Source: Bradysia coprophila
Lineage: Eukaryota; Arthropoda; Insecta; Diptera; Sciaridae
Direction: 5' to 3'
DNA: 64,000 bases
Assembly (NCBI RefSeq): GCF_014529535.1
Contig: NW_023503598.1
Coordinates: 591,994 to 655,993 of the forward strand
Part shown: one piece after another, positions 1-11,437 of the stretch
Layout: each line of letters begins with the position of its first letter
Position numbering within the stretch: the first letter of the stretch is position 1
Program-made: the position numbers and the translations under genes
Notes under the pieces: generated by a model
Told to the model about the DNA's origin: nothing
Seen by the model: the letters and a program-made list of their open reading frames with translations, nothing else
Database searches by the model: none

Positions 1-46
1 TTGCCTAAAAATAATCGTCCAAAACAGATACACAAATAACTATTTT

Positions 47-446
47 ATGCCAAATACTGCGAAAGTTTGTATTTTCGGTCCTCAAATGGTGACCGAAAGT
101 AAAAAAATTCAGGCCTTGGGCCGAAAGTAAATGTCACTGTCATCATTTTACTTTCGGTCCTCATATGTCACGAAAGCACATGTTCACTTGATTGAAAGTA
201 CGCATTTTGTGTAGTGTTGTGTTGACGATAACCAAATGTTTTATTAGCAAGTGAATGTGTGTATATTGTAATTTTATCTGTTAAATCATTTTTATTTTTA
301 TACCAGGGGGCTGCCGCCCCCTGGACCCCCGCGCTTTTCGGCATTTTACAGTTTTTATAGCAAATTTTGTTGATAAGTCAACAGTTTCATTAAATTTATG
401 TTTTGTTTCGGACAGAAAATACAAATCTTCCGCAGTATTTGGCATA
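47..446. mobile_element. Short inverted-repeat element (about 400 bp)
   Basis: Positions 47-79 and 412-446 are inverted copies of one another (core TGCCAAATACTGCG). Inside is a GC-rich hairpin at 303-331 (CAGGGGGC / GCCCCCTG) and two GGTCCTCA motifs. No coding potential. It is probably a non-autonomous DNA transposon; the ends are embedded in another repeat, so no target-site duplication could be defined. Confidence 0.5.
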
Positions 447-559
447 AAAAATAGTATGCATCACTCGGGGCAAAAGTAAAAAAAAATCAAATCGTGTGAT
501 TGCCGTCCTTGCCTGCGGCGCGGGCTGCAAACTTCACACGTTTGAATTTTTTTACTTTC

Positions 560-985
560 GCCCCTTGTTATGCAATGGTTATTTGTGTACCTGTTTTGGA
601 CGATTGATTTTAGGCGATTTCGCGGATTGTAGGCCGAACGAAGTGAGGCTTACAAGCGAAAGTGCCTTAAATCAACCGTCCAAAACAGGTGCACATGTAA
701 GTTTTCATGCAGAGGGCCGGAAACCCGAGAAAATTCGAAAAATTGCCCTCATTTTCGGCCCCGAAGCATGAAAAATACTATTTCATGTGTCGGGGCCGAA
801 AATGAGGGAGTTTCGAGATTTTTCTTGGGTTTTCGACCCCTTACATGAAAAATTTTTTGAGTATCTGTTTTGGACGATTGATTTTAGGCACTTTCGCATG
901 TAGCCCTCACTTCGTTCGGGCTACAACTCGCGAAATTGCCTAAAAACAATCGTCCAAAACAGATACACAAATAACTATTTTAGGC
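560..985. repeat. Palindromic dispersed repeat (TGTTTTGGACGATTGATTTT family)
   Basis: The motif TTATTTGTGTACCTG followed by TTTTGGACGATTGATTTTAG occurs at 577 and 865, and its inverse closes the block at 937-983 and also at 1-46. The same family recurs at 30,925-31,120 and 40,108-40,203. The open frame across 496-771 is merely the repeat read through and is not taken as a gene. Confidence 0.6.
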
Positions 986-1462
986 TCTATTCACGCCGTA
1001 AATGAGCCGTAAGTGAACAAATGGGTGAAGTAATTTACCGAAATAATAAGTACAGCATTGATCTTAGCATGAGCATAGAAAATATCGGGAGGCTGATGAA
1101 GGCACAGTAGACACTGCGTCCTTTTGTAAAAATGTATGACTTTTTGTCGTTGTGTGAGCTAAAACATACAATCCGTTGACCACGGATGGATGCATCAAGC
1201 GACACAACACTTAGAAGTTGAATCTAGTGGCAACCAGCAATACAGACCAATACAAAAACATACAATCCTAAGCAGTAGCTCTTATCATTAAAGCCTCAAA
1301 ATTTGATACTTGTCAATTCAATGTTAATGCTAGAAGCAGTGCTGTGGTTCCGTGGAAGTATAAATCAGCCTTCAGTGCCGATTATGGTATGGATGTATTC
1401 GGAAGAATCTCTCTTTGAAAGCATGAAAAACCTCGTACACATATGAGTGACATTGACATACA

Positions 1463-1813
1463 TATTAATCAGTAAAAAAAACCTTAAATGGTAAATGTGA
1501 CGCAAGTCCTCTATCTTACTTACAAAATAACTGATATCGCTGAGGAGAAATTTGCGTCACAAGTGGCAGATGATTCGGTTTTCCTTCGTTTGGATTCTTT
1601 CAGTACATTTTTGTACCATTTTCCTAACAATATGTTCCTCAACATCTGCCACTTGTGACGCAAATTGTTTGTTGTAAAATTTTCTTTCACAAATTTTTTG
1701 AGTACATTTTTTGTTGATAAAACTTTTGCGTACCCTCAGCGATATCAGTTATTTTGTAAGTAAGATAAAGGACTTGCGTCACATTTACCCTTTAAGGGTT
1801 TTTTGACTGATAT
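1463..1813. mobile_element. Hairpin MITE, about 350 bp
   Basis: The arms 1,463-1,545 and 1,730-1,813 are inverted copies (shared core GTGACGCAAGTCC, then TTACTTACAAAATAACTGAT). A second, nested inverted repeat (TTTGCGTCACAAGTGGCAGA and its complement) lies inside. The stretch 1,000-1,462 before it holds no gene that I can see. Confidence 0.6.
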
Positions 1814-2149
1814 CACCACTTTCAACAACATCAAAAAACATTATGGAAATTAAAAAATGCTAGAGAAATCAGTCTGAATCCCAAAATCTAGAAACAAATC
1901 TTGGTACACCTCACTTATATTGAAAATAACCCAAATCCGATGGAGGTTAGGAAGTGCTAGAGGAATCATCTGTCATCCCAAAATTTAGAAACCAACCTTG
2001 AAACACCTCACTCATGTCGAAAATAACACAAATCCATCAAAAAATCCGACGGAAGTTAGGTAGTTCCAGAGGAATCACCTGTCATCGCAAAATTTAGGAA
2101 CCTAGTGGAAGTTAATATTTAATGATCCCAACAATTCCCTACAAGAAAT

Positions 2150-2690
2150 ACATCCCAAAACAACACACTTTTCACCATATTACCTTCCATCATTATCATG
2201 CACCAAAATATACAACACGCACACACACACACACACACATACACATTGGCTTATTTTTGGGCCTATAACCAAAATTTCAGGAAAATCTATAGAAACGTTT
2301 AGGAGTTGCTGGATCCACTTTTCCATAGGAACTGACTAACTAACTAACGTAGGCTATTTCAGTTATCTGAAAAAACGAGATTTTGCTTATTTTCATACAA
2401 ACATCAATATTCCGAAGGTCAATATCTCGGCCAATTTTAAAGCTGCAGTAACGTGTGATAGCTCGTTGAACTTGTATGGATTCCTAGATTCCAGATATCC
2501 TAGTTTGGGGGTCGTTGGAGTTAAGGGGGAGAAGTCAAAAAGTTGCTGTATGCTCCGCTGTCCTCAAAATTTTTTTGTTAAAACATTTTTGGTAGTGGAC
2601 TTGCGTCACGCCCGCTTACTAACGTGCGGGCATGAAATAGTCATACGATTTGGCAGACAAACTTTCAATTAAATGTTGTGAATGTTGACA
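2150..2690 (+). repeat. Dispersed repeat, first of two direct copies
   Basis: About 430 bp (TTTCAGGAAAATCTATAGAA through the GACAAACTTTCAATTAAAT region) are repeated at 3,530-3,990 with few differences. A CA microsatellite lies at 2,218-2,247. Both copies contain a similar 66-68 codon open frame, but it has no recognisable domain and the identity extends outside it, so I treat it as repeat rather than gene. A related phrase (ATATCTCGGCCAATTTT) recurs at 40,041. Confidence 0.55.
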
Positions 2691-2810
2691 TGTATGAAAT
2701 ATTGGCAAATATCTTAAGACTATTCCAATGACAACACAAATATTAATTTTAATTTAATTTATTAGCATTTAATGTTCAATGTAAAACAATTCGTAAGCGT
2801 CATAACTCAT

Positions 2811-3154
2811 TTAATCATCTGGTTTCGAAACGCATTTTCCTGTATCTTCCTCACTATTTCCTTCCACTTTGCTACAAATCAATTCAGGACAACATTCTAC
2901 GACTTGATATGATAGATGACTCGTATCCAACAAACAGCGATGATAGCCCTCATTGAAACATCTGCGTTCACGATCCAGCTAGAGTAATTAACCAAAAATA
3001 AATGAATTTTGAAATGCAGAAATATTCTAGCCGATTGAAAATCTACCATCCATTCATTTCCATCTAGTAAATAATCCGGCGTTTCGCCACTGTACGCCGG
3101 ATAAATGCCACAGAAAATGTAGACAATTCCGACAAAAAAAAAAAATATTTTCAT
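2811..3154 (-). CDS. Secreted cystine-knot-like peptide precursor, two exons
   Basis: Exon 1 (3154-3047) starts at ATG 3154 and encodes a hydrophobic signal peptide (MKIFFFFVGIVYIF...) and a short acidic propeptide. Its donor is ATG|GTAGAT. Intron 2979-3046 (68 nt) ends ACTCTAG. Exon 2 (2978-2811) joins in phase 0 and ends with TAA. It begins with an RERR dibasic site immediately before the first cysteine, then six cysteines spaced C-x7-C-x13-CC-x4-C-x13-C, the order of inhibitor-cystine-knot peptides. Total 91 residues. A TCAGT-type initiator lies upstream, and AATAAA is at about 2758-2763 (minus). Role is unknown: an extracellular peptide such as a protease or channel ligand, antimicrobial or toxin-like peptide are all possible. 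The unspliced frame reads through the intron and gives a misleading 101-residue product. Confidence 0.7.
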
Positions 3155-3529
3155 TGTTGATAATCTTATTTTCGTTACACTTGACTGAGCTCGATTTGAC
3201 AAAATTCAGTCGTATTTATTACGACTTCCAACTTGATTAAGGCCAGTACAGGTTTACATAGCAATGTAGGTTAATTTGGTTACATATGTAAACATCTTGC
3301 GATATTAAACACCTTCACCCTGCCTTAAGGCAATGTGAAGTTGTTTACACAGCAATGTAAACATCTTTATTAATTCGTTTATTGATCAATAAACAAGTCT
3401 CTCGACCCAATAACATATCAATCATTTACAAACTTTAACCAAAGTTTTTAAAGAAAATTCGAATCTCATATATCCACTTTCTGTTCCAGTCACTGTTCCA
3501 AGACCATATTTGTTCCAATGCTCATGACC

Positions 3530-3990
3530 ACATCCCAAAACAACACACTTTTCACCATAACCAAAATTTCAGAAAAATCTATAGAAACGTTTAGGAGTTG
3601 CTGGATCCACTTTTTCATAGGAACTAACTAAGTAACTAACTAACTAACGTAGGCGATTTCAGTTATCTGAAAAAGCGAGATTTTGCTTATTTTCATACAA
3701 ACATCAATATTTCGAAGGTCAATATCTCGGCCAATTTTAAAGCTGCAGTAACGTGTGATAGCTCGTTTAACTTGTATGGATTCCTAGATTCCAGATATCC
3801 TAGTTTAGGGGTTGTTGGAGTTAAGGGGGAGAAGTCAAAAAGTTGCTGTATGCTCCGCCGTCCTCAAAAAATTTTTGTTAAAACATTTTTGGTAGTGGAC
3901 TTGCGTCACGCCCGCTTACTAACGTGCGGGCATGAAATTGTCATACGATTTGGCAGACAAACTTTCAATTAAATATTGTGAATGTTTACA
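3530..3990 (+). repeat. Dispersed repeat, second direct copy
   Basis: Copy of 2,150-2,690, including the CATCCCAAAACAACACAC start and GTGCGGGCATGAAAT near the end. The CA microsatellite is missing from this copy. The stretch 3,155-3,530 between the peptide gene and this repeat has only the presumed promoter of the peptide gene and short AT-rich repeats. Confidence 0.55.
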
Positions 3991-4037
3991 TGTATGAAAT
4001 ATTGGCTATAGATACTGTGTCGCACGGGCACAACGAG

Positions 4038-4199
4038 CAATGAAAGTCTAGAACAGGTATGGTCGATCGGCGAATTCGTCTTAAACGCACTCACATTTTA
4101 TGTCAAAATAATATGAAAATGAGTGCGTTTAAGTACGAAAATCAAATTTTTATGTCCTCCGGGCGGACAATAGACCATACCTGTTTTACACTTTCATTG
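4038..4199. mobile_element. 162-bp MITE with 8-bp target duplication
   Basis: Begins CAATGAAAGTCTAGAAC and ends in its imperfect complement, CTTTCATTG. Flanked by ACAACGAG on both sides (4030-4037 and 4200-4207), an 8-bp target-site duplication as made by hAT or P-type transposases. A second copy of the same length, in reverse orientation, sits at 57,890-58,051. Confidence 0.85.
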
Positions 4200-4381
4200 A
4201 CAACGAGCAGTATAGTTTTTTGGTTCGCTGGCATCTCTGACTTAAATGATTGCATCTGACAGCGATGTCAACACTGTAAATATTGTCAGCTGTCTTGACA
4301 GTTCAAAATTGCATTATTATTGTCAACATGTTTACATCAAGGAAGTGCAGCTGAAAAACACAATACAAATATCACTTTGAG

Positions 4382-5515
4382 ATGGATCGGCAATTAAACG
4401 GTAGGAAATCATTTCGTCATACCCTCAAATTAAGGTCTCTTATTCAAAACATACGATGACTCTCTATGTAAAACGGGCTTCTGTTATAATGTGTGGAGGC
4501 ACGACGGTCCGTTTCAAATCAATTTTTTTTCGTTACCCCTCTGTCAACTGGTTTAGTTGCCCTAACTAGAAATTTCTTCCATTTTGAAGGTCAAACAATC
4601 TCCACTGAAGAAGCATGGATCAAAAATGAGCCGACCGACAGCGAATCCACTGAATTTTTCTACATAAACTCTGAATATGGTACCTCTATCGTCAAAGCTG
4701 AACCAGCAGCTACAATTTTGTCAACCGCTGAAGAAGCAGCGGAAACTATCAACATCAAATCGGAAATTGAGGATAACCAATTCCAACCAGCGAATAACTG
4801 TATAACAAACACTCCAACAATCGCTAAAAGGCGTGGCAAAAGACCTGGACAAATCATTCAAAAGTCCTACGATTGCGATCAGTGTGAAAAAAGTTTCCCA
4901 AAAGAGTACGGCCTCAAAAGACATCAACGTTCCCATTCCGGTATCAAGCAGTTTGAGTGCGACGAATGTGGCATGAAATTTGCACAAAAGTGTCACATAA
5001 AACCGCATAAACTGATACACAGCGGCGAAAAGAAGATGTTCAGTTGCACTGAATGTCCGTCGGTATTTGCTACAAGAATGACCTGTTCTATTCACATTTT
5101 GTCACACGAGAGAGCCAATAATGGTGATGATACAAAACGATTTTCCTGTGACGAATGCGGTAACGGATTTGATCGAAAGGACAGTCTGCTCAGACATTTG
5201 CGTTTGCATTTTGGTCTGCCGATTACGAACAAACCGCCGACGCATAAAATCGAGAAAAAGCTGTTTCCATGTGACGAATGTGGAAAGATTTTCGATAGGA
5301 AGGATAGTCATCGCAATCATTTACTTCTTCATTCAGGTATAAAGCCCTTTGAGTGTGACGAATGCGGCGCCAGATTCATAAAGAAATTCTACGTCCAACG
5401 ACACAAACTAACTACGCACCGTGGCGTCAAACCTCCTCGTTCTAAAGTTTGCGATGAATGTGGAGCAAGTTTTACATCGACATTCAACTTGAACAGACAT
5501 AAATTGACTTACTAA
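4382..5515 (+). CDS. C2H2 zinc-finger protein, two exons
   Basis: Probable nuclear DNA-binding regulator. Exon 1 is only 19 nt (ATG 4382 to 4400), donor G|GTAGGA. The intron 4401-4589 ends TTTTGAAG, and exon 2 (4590-5515) joins in phase 1, giving MDRQLNGQTIST at the start. The N-terminal third is acidic and carries two KxEP/KxE-type stretches (IKNEPTDSE, IVKAEP). The C-terminal part has seven C2H2 fingers (from YDCDQCEKSF), many with the CDECG core. The last finger lacks its final histidine and ends HKLTY. Linkers between fingers are mostly longer than TGEKP. AATAAA occurs near 5,722. No ZAD or BTB domain is visible. The longer continuous frame starting at 4493 includes intron sequence and is not the likely start. 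Confidence 0.9.
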
Positions 5516-6296
5516 GTTAACGAACAGACGACAGGCGACGTACATACATCGACGAATCTTTATTATTGCATAAAAGCGGTATAATGCAATAGGACGAAAG
5601 GTCTCAATTGGCATTCTGGAATTTTCAACTGAGATAAACCATCGAAACGCTGAGAGAGACAGTTGTCGATGTTTTGTGATAATTGACGAAATTGAATGTT
5701 ATGGCTAATCGATGCGTTTAAATAAAAGGAAAATCGAAACAATTCGAGAACGAAATGTCAAATTTTATTTATTGACCACGGTTGGGGTTGACTAATCCAA
5801 TCTTATTTTTACTGAGACAGCTGACTGAGATAGCTGAAAGCGTCATCTGCCAAATAATGTTTACCAAAAAAAAATTGACTGAAAACAACAAAGATTTCAC
5901 CAAAACAAGCGAAGCGATTCCAGCGAAAATTATGAATATTTTCAACTTGCGGTAAATCAACACACTTCCAGCATGAGTGGTACTGGTACACTAAATAGGG
6001 TACTTAAACTTGACAGTGTGTCACACAACTGTAAGACACTGTTAAAACATTTTCATGTAAAATAGAATACTTTCTGCAGCTGACCACTATGATCACTTTT
6101 GCTTGAAGTGCGTTGGGTATATAGAAATTCTTATGAGTTGGCAAGTTGAGTAAGATTTTGATATGAAATGTAGCACAGTCAAAAATAAGGATTTTTCATT
6201 TTCCTGTCAATTACTTCAGTTCAGTTTTATCCACTAGATCTTATTCCTGCGCATTATTCAGGCTGTAACGTTTAAGACATTATAGTCTCTTCGAAC

Positions 6297-6427
6297 CAGG
6301 GCTTACTTTAGAGAATTTTAATTCTGAAAATTCTGAAAAAATTCCGAAAAATTCTGAAATAATTTTTCGGAATTTTTCAGAACTTTTTCGGAATTTTCAG
6401 AATTAAAATTCTCTAAAGTAAGCCCTG
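6297..6427. mobile_element. hAT-type palindromic MITE, 131 bp
   Basis: Nearly perfect hairpin starting CAGGGCTTACTTTAG and ending with the complement. Flanks CTTCGAAC and GTTCGAAC match at 7 of 8 positions, fitting an hAT 8-bp target duplication. The centre is made of short GAATTTTTC-type repeats. The stretch 5,520-6,290 before it shows no gene beyond the zinc-finger 3' untranslated region. Confidence 0.75.
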
Positions 6428-6611
6428 GTTCGAACATGTTACTATTTTTGATAGTAGATTTGAAGGGGCAAATTGTTATTGAAATTTTGAAAAAAAAAAA
6501 GTTTTTTTGATGTATTCTGCCCTTTAACACTTTTTAGCCCCGTTTGAAGTACGTAGAATTCCAGCGTTTCGTATCTGCGAAGAACTTACGAATGAACTAA
6601 AATGTAACTGG

Positions 6612-7892
6612 TTTTTAGCCCCGTACGAAGTACGAAAGGGCTTATAAGATTACGATGCCGTGTGTAATTGATGGAATTCGAAGCAGGCGGTAAGGGCAAA
6701 GTGTTTGCCTATGTTCATAGATGACGAATCGACAATAAAAATTTTGTCTGTCCGTCTGTCCGTCTGTCCTTCTGTCCGTCTGTCCGTCTGTCACGTCGAT
6801 ATCTTGAGTAAATCAAATCCTATTTTTAAAAAAAAAATTCTCCCTGAAAGGTAGTCGAAATTGTGAGGCTAAGTTCGAAGATGGGCGATTTTGGGTCGAC
6901 CCCTCCCGAGTTGGGGCCCCATAATTGCTTTAACGTTTTCCAAAGATTTCTCTGGCCATTTAAAGGCTACACTGGTAAGTGGTACATCAAATGAAAGGTA
7001 TTTACAATACCTATCGACAAAAAAAAGTTTATTTAAATTGGATGTCCGACTCGTTTGTTAGACCCCTTGGTGTGAACTAGGTGCAGGGCGGCAAGCCGTT
7101 TTTGCTTGTAGGTTGGCCAAATTTGAACGTATTTAGATGGATTTTGCTTCAATAGATAGGTATTGACCGTACCAATCAGGTAAAAAAAAGTTCGTGAAAT
7201 TCGGTTCACCGGAGCGTGAGCTAGGTCTCTTGGAGTGAGCTTATATGAGGCTACTCGGCCGTAAAGAGAAGGTGGTGTTTTTTGTTAATATCTCGAGTAA
7301 AATTTGAACAAATTTTATGAATTTTTTTTTGTTTGAAAGGTATTAATAAATGTGAATTTTCAGTACTATTTCAGGTCTCCTAATAAAATGGCCGTTGGCC
7401 GCCATTTTGGATTTTTGTAAAAACAATATAAATCGGTGAAAATAATTCTTACAAAGTTATTGATCAGTTGGAAGTGATTGGTTATGTGTGTGTGGTGTTT
7501 CAAGGATCCCAAATATGGATATCTATATATAAATATATATAGCTATATTGAGCTATATAACGGTATAGATAGTTATTTTGAGCTATATACTAGCATATTT
7601 ATCAGTAAATTGTTTATTTATAGGTAAATATAGGTTAATATAGGACTGAGGAAATTTTAGGTCAATTTTAAATTTGTGTTACGTTTAGAAGGAACATCGT
7701 ACGGGGCTTCGTAATTGCGCTATGCGCAATTTTTAAGACGTACAAATTTCATAAGAATTTTTCTTTACCGACGTTTACGGGCGCAGTAGACTTACGTTAA
7801 GAGTAGGGCGACGGACGAACTATGGTCACGTGCGCAATAGATGTACGGGTTCGTACGGGGCTCAGTCGCAGCAAACGCTCCGACTGTTCTGA
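6612..7892. repeat. Long dispersed noncoding repeat (GTACGGGGCT family)
   Basis: Begins TTTTAGCCCCGTACGAAG, has a TCTGTCCG microsatellite at about 6,746-6,792, a GTTCATAGATGACGAAT motif, AT-rich TATATAG runs at 7,520-7,600, and ends GGGGCTCAGTCGCAGC...TTCTGA. Related sequence recurs at 13,090-13,665, 17,146-18,296 and 40,470-41,470. No open frame with recognisable function. It looks like a non-autonomous element of unknown class. From 7,893 to 8,889 I see nothing I can identify. Confidence 0.6.
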
Positions 7893-8889
7893 CGGCTCAT
7901 TTTACCATCATTTATGTCATTCTGTCGTGTCTGAAGGGGAGGTGAAAAATGGTAAGGAAGACATTATTACAATAATTATAAAGTTTTATTGAAAAGACAA
8001 ATGGATCTGTTTGTGGTTTCTATAATTTGATTTCTATCGATTTCTTCGACGCCTTCGAATCGCAAAGTAAAATAAAATATTCGGGACGGGTCGGGGTCAT
8101 ATTGCACCGGACTGCGACAAAACATCTATGTACTGCACCTCTCTAAGTGAACACCCCGTGGACAGCTGCGGAAAACCGTCACAGTGCATTCACAATAACT
8201 TTGTCAGCCATATCAAACGCTCAACAAAAGAAAATCTAGCGTCTTATCTACAGTTGAAACATACTGGAGGTGTAGCGCTGTCAAACTTGTTACTTTAAAA
8301 ATTCCGTTGTCGATTTCACAAAACTTTTGTTTTGTTTTGACAGCTACATCTCCAGCTAAAAGTGACCCAAAGTTATCTCAAGTCACAAAACTGGCCCAAA
8401 CAAAATCGGAAAGCAACAAGGAAGCCCGAACCTTACCTTTTTTCTTATAGAAGGCGCCTGTACATTTTTCCAAAATGATGAAGATGTACATTTTCTCTGC
8501 CGTATGCAAAGATAAAGCGAGAAAGATGATGGTGTACATACTATGCCGTCCTATTCCGAATTATCGCGTCACATAAATGATGAAATGTAATCGTTTTGGA
8601 GGTGCGATTATTTATTGATGTTGTTGCTACAAACTTTGACGATGTATGTGCCCAATAAGGTTGTGTATATTATAATGGACTAGTCGGCGAAGAAACAAAA
8701 ACAAACCCTACCTGGCCAATAAGCAGAGCTAGTATATTGACACGTAGACTAAGAGAATTCGATTTGTTTTACGCGCTGTAAGATCGGCCGAATTCGTATA
8801 ACGCACAGGACTTTATCGATGTTTCTATAAATATTGGGATGCATATAGGGGATGCCCCGAAAATGGCGATTCCGACTACGTTTCCATCA

Positions 8890-11437
8890 TCAGAGCTGAA
8901 TAATCAGAATGAATGGTTGATTCTTTCCTAACAGATCTGTACATAATTGATGCATACGTTCCAGATTAGAATTTGCTTCTTTTACAAGTCGGACAGACTC
9001 AATACTGATTGAATTGACGTCGCTTTCGCTCTCAATTAGATTTTGTCTTAAGTCAATCATCTCTGCTTCACAACCGTTGTGTACGTTAAGAGCGGTTTTG
9101 ATTACATCCAGAGGAGCTAGGACTTGCGACGGTTGTGACACTCTGCAACAACAAATTATTTTCATCAAATGGAAGTCTTATCAGACCAGGCGTCCCACTA
9201 AATTTTGCCTTGTCCAAAATTCGGACATTTCGGACAATTCATAAAAATTTCGGACATTTTCTGCAAAAATTTCGGACATTTTTTTTCTAATTTTCACTAA
9301 AGTTACGCATTAGAAAAAGTCTGTAAGTGATTTAAGTCCATTCCACCAACAAATTCTAAGGCTTTGTATGAGATGAGAGAGATGAGATTTTTTTTAAAAA
9401 GTATACTTTGACATGACCTGTAGCTGTACAGATCATAAACCTGAATAGAGGGCTTGAAACCTTCACGAAAAGATAGTGTTAAAGATGTAGGTTAACTAAT
9501 GCATGTCGCGGAAGAATAATATCTGACATGTTTCTGAGGTAGGGGTTTGTAATAGATCCCATATAAATTTCGTCAAACAAACGAAAATCTAGATTTGGTA
9601 TTTTAGTATAAAAATTCAGAAAACAGAAATCCAGATCTTTATTTGTCAAACGAAATTCTTGTGAATTCAATTACAAACCACAACTCCCGAATCAGAAACA
9701 TGTCGTATTTCAACCTTGCGAGACTGTATGTTTAAATAAAACCAGGTTGAATACGGGTCAGCCTTCTTTCCGTTCCTCAAATTTTGGACAAATGCTGAGA
9801 AATACATTTTCCTCGCATAGAATAATTTCCTCAAATATGTGGTTTTTAGTCAATACACTTCCTTCGTCGACCTACATCATTTGCATGTATTTCATCGAAG
9901 GCAAGGTTAAAATTTCGATGCGCCACAGGCGAATCTTGTAATTAGTTTCCACTAAACCTGTTGGAATTTTTGTCTACTTTTCGTACTATTACTTCAAAAA
10001 TTCGATCATATTCTCCCTTCTATTCGAAATTTTTTAATGTCGACTATACTGAAAAAATGCTTAAAAAAGATATTGGAGTCAGCCAAGATGTGACGCAGGA
10101 AACTCTTAACGTGGCTGTCTTTTAGAGCTACAGCTATTTCTAACATATTCATTCGCTGCGCTCACTCGTTATATTATTATCTTAATATTGATTTATTGAT
10201 TTTCACTCGAAGGAAGAATTGTAACATTATGCCCGAGTACCAAAATCAGAAAAACAGGAAAAAAATTTTTGAATGAAAACCAGGTCTAGAAAATTAGCTG
10301 AATTAGCTGAGTTAGTTATCGTGTTCCATAGGAAAAGAAACAATGAGCATATCGGTTTTTCGAGAACTACTCCCAGACCATTGAGCTGATAACGCCCATT
10401 TAAAAACTTGACCTGAGGAATTCAGTTCTCCTTTGAACAAAATGTTTTTGAAAATCGATTTAGATTTACTCAAGTTAAAAAAATATTACACATTTAACGT
10501 CATATTTCCACATAATTTTCAATTATAGTGATAGCGGTACCTATACACATTTTCCGGTATTTTCTGCCATAAAGACCCATATGACTTACAGTCAAGTGAA
10601 TAAAAATTTAGGGACAAAGTATTGATAGACTGAAAGTTCAATTAAAAATTCTGTAAAGCGCGCCGCAGGCAATTTTTTTGAAGATGAGACTTTTATAAGT
10701 TTATATATTTAATTCTGGTCAGGTCTTGAAGAATATTTCGGACAATTTCGGACAAATGTGTAAAATTTCGGACATTTCGGACATTTCGGACAAGTGGGAC
10801 GCCTGTATCAGACCAATGAATAAATCATTTACTTATCGGTCAGAGCAGCAACTCCTGGCAATATTTTCCCCTCCAACAGTTCCAACGAAGCACCACCTCC
10901 GGTCGAAACGTGCGAGACAAATGGTTCAGTGTTACACTTCGCACAACACAAAGCAGTATCATCACCACAAATGATCGTGACGCATCCGCCTTTTGTTGCG
11001 GATACAATTTCATCCATTAGGCTTTTGGTTCCATTGGCAAAATTTGGAAATTCAAACACTCCAGGCGGTCCATTCCAAACGGTAAGTCTAGCTCGCAATA
11101 CCGGAGCTGCAAAAAGTTCTATTGAAATTGGACCAATGTCTAAACCCATCCATCCAGTCGGAATGCCTTCTTCCACTGTAGCGTTACCAACCTGTAAAGA
11201 AGAGTCTCAGTCTCAGTGAAACTAATTGCTAGATACAGACTTGTGGCGTAAGGTAAGATACTTACGGTTGCGTTCTCGGCAAATTTGTCACCAGTCACAA
11301 AGTCAACGGGCAAATGTAATCGAACGTTGTTCTTGGCTTTGTCAACCAAATCCTGAATAACTTTTGCGACATCCTCATCAAACACCGATCCACCGATTTT
11401 CGTTCCTTTCATTATTTTCAGGAATGTAAAGGCACAT
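8890..11437 (-). CDS. Phosphoglycerate-kinase-like gene, 5'-truncated, with an added C-terminal coiled-coil exon
   Basis: PGK transfers phosphate between 1,3-bisphosphoglycerate and ADP in glycolysis. Only its C-terminal half is here: 11,437-11,266 (AFTFLK..., [11 protein letters not shown]), donor ACC|GTAAGT; then 11,191-10,833 ([35 protein letters not shown]). The usual nucleotide-loop GGGDTA reads CGDDTA. A TAA follows LTDK, but GATAA|GTAAAT is a good donor there and fits, in phase 2, an acceptor TTGTTGCAG at 9,143. The exon 9,142-8,890 adds about 83 helical, coiled-coil-like residues before TGA. Without the hAT element that intron would be 63 nt. The N-terminal domain is absent, and an extra T after ATG at 11,437 shifts the frame, so this may be a degenerate paralogue rather than an active enzyme. 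Confidence 0.7.
9187..10805. mobile_element. Non-autonomous hAT element, 1,619 bp
   Basis: Terminal inverted repeats CAGGCGTCCCACT and AGTGGGACGCCTG, flanked by a perfect 8-bp duplication TATCAGAC (9179-9186, 10806-10813). Arrays of TTTCGGACA lie just inside both ends, in mirror orientation, as transposase-binding subterminal repeats often do. No transposase frame is seen inside. It sits in the last intron of the PGK-like gene. Confidence 0.88.

Noticed and set aside
2466-2672. 68-residue frame repeated at 3,772
   Set aside because: Identity of the two copies extends through the noncoding flanks, so it reflects repeat duplication rather than coding constraint.
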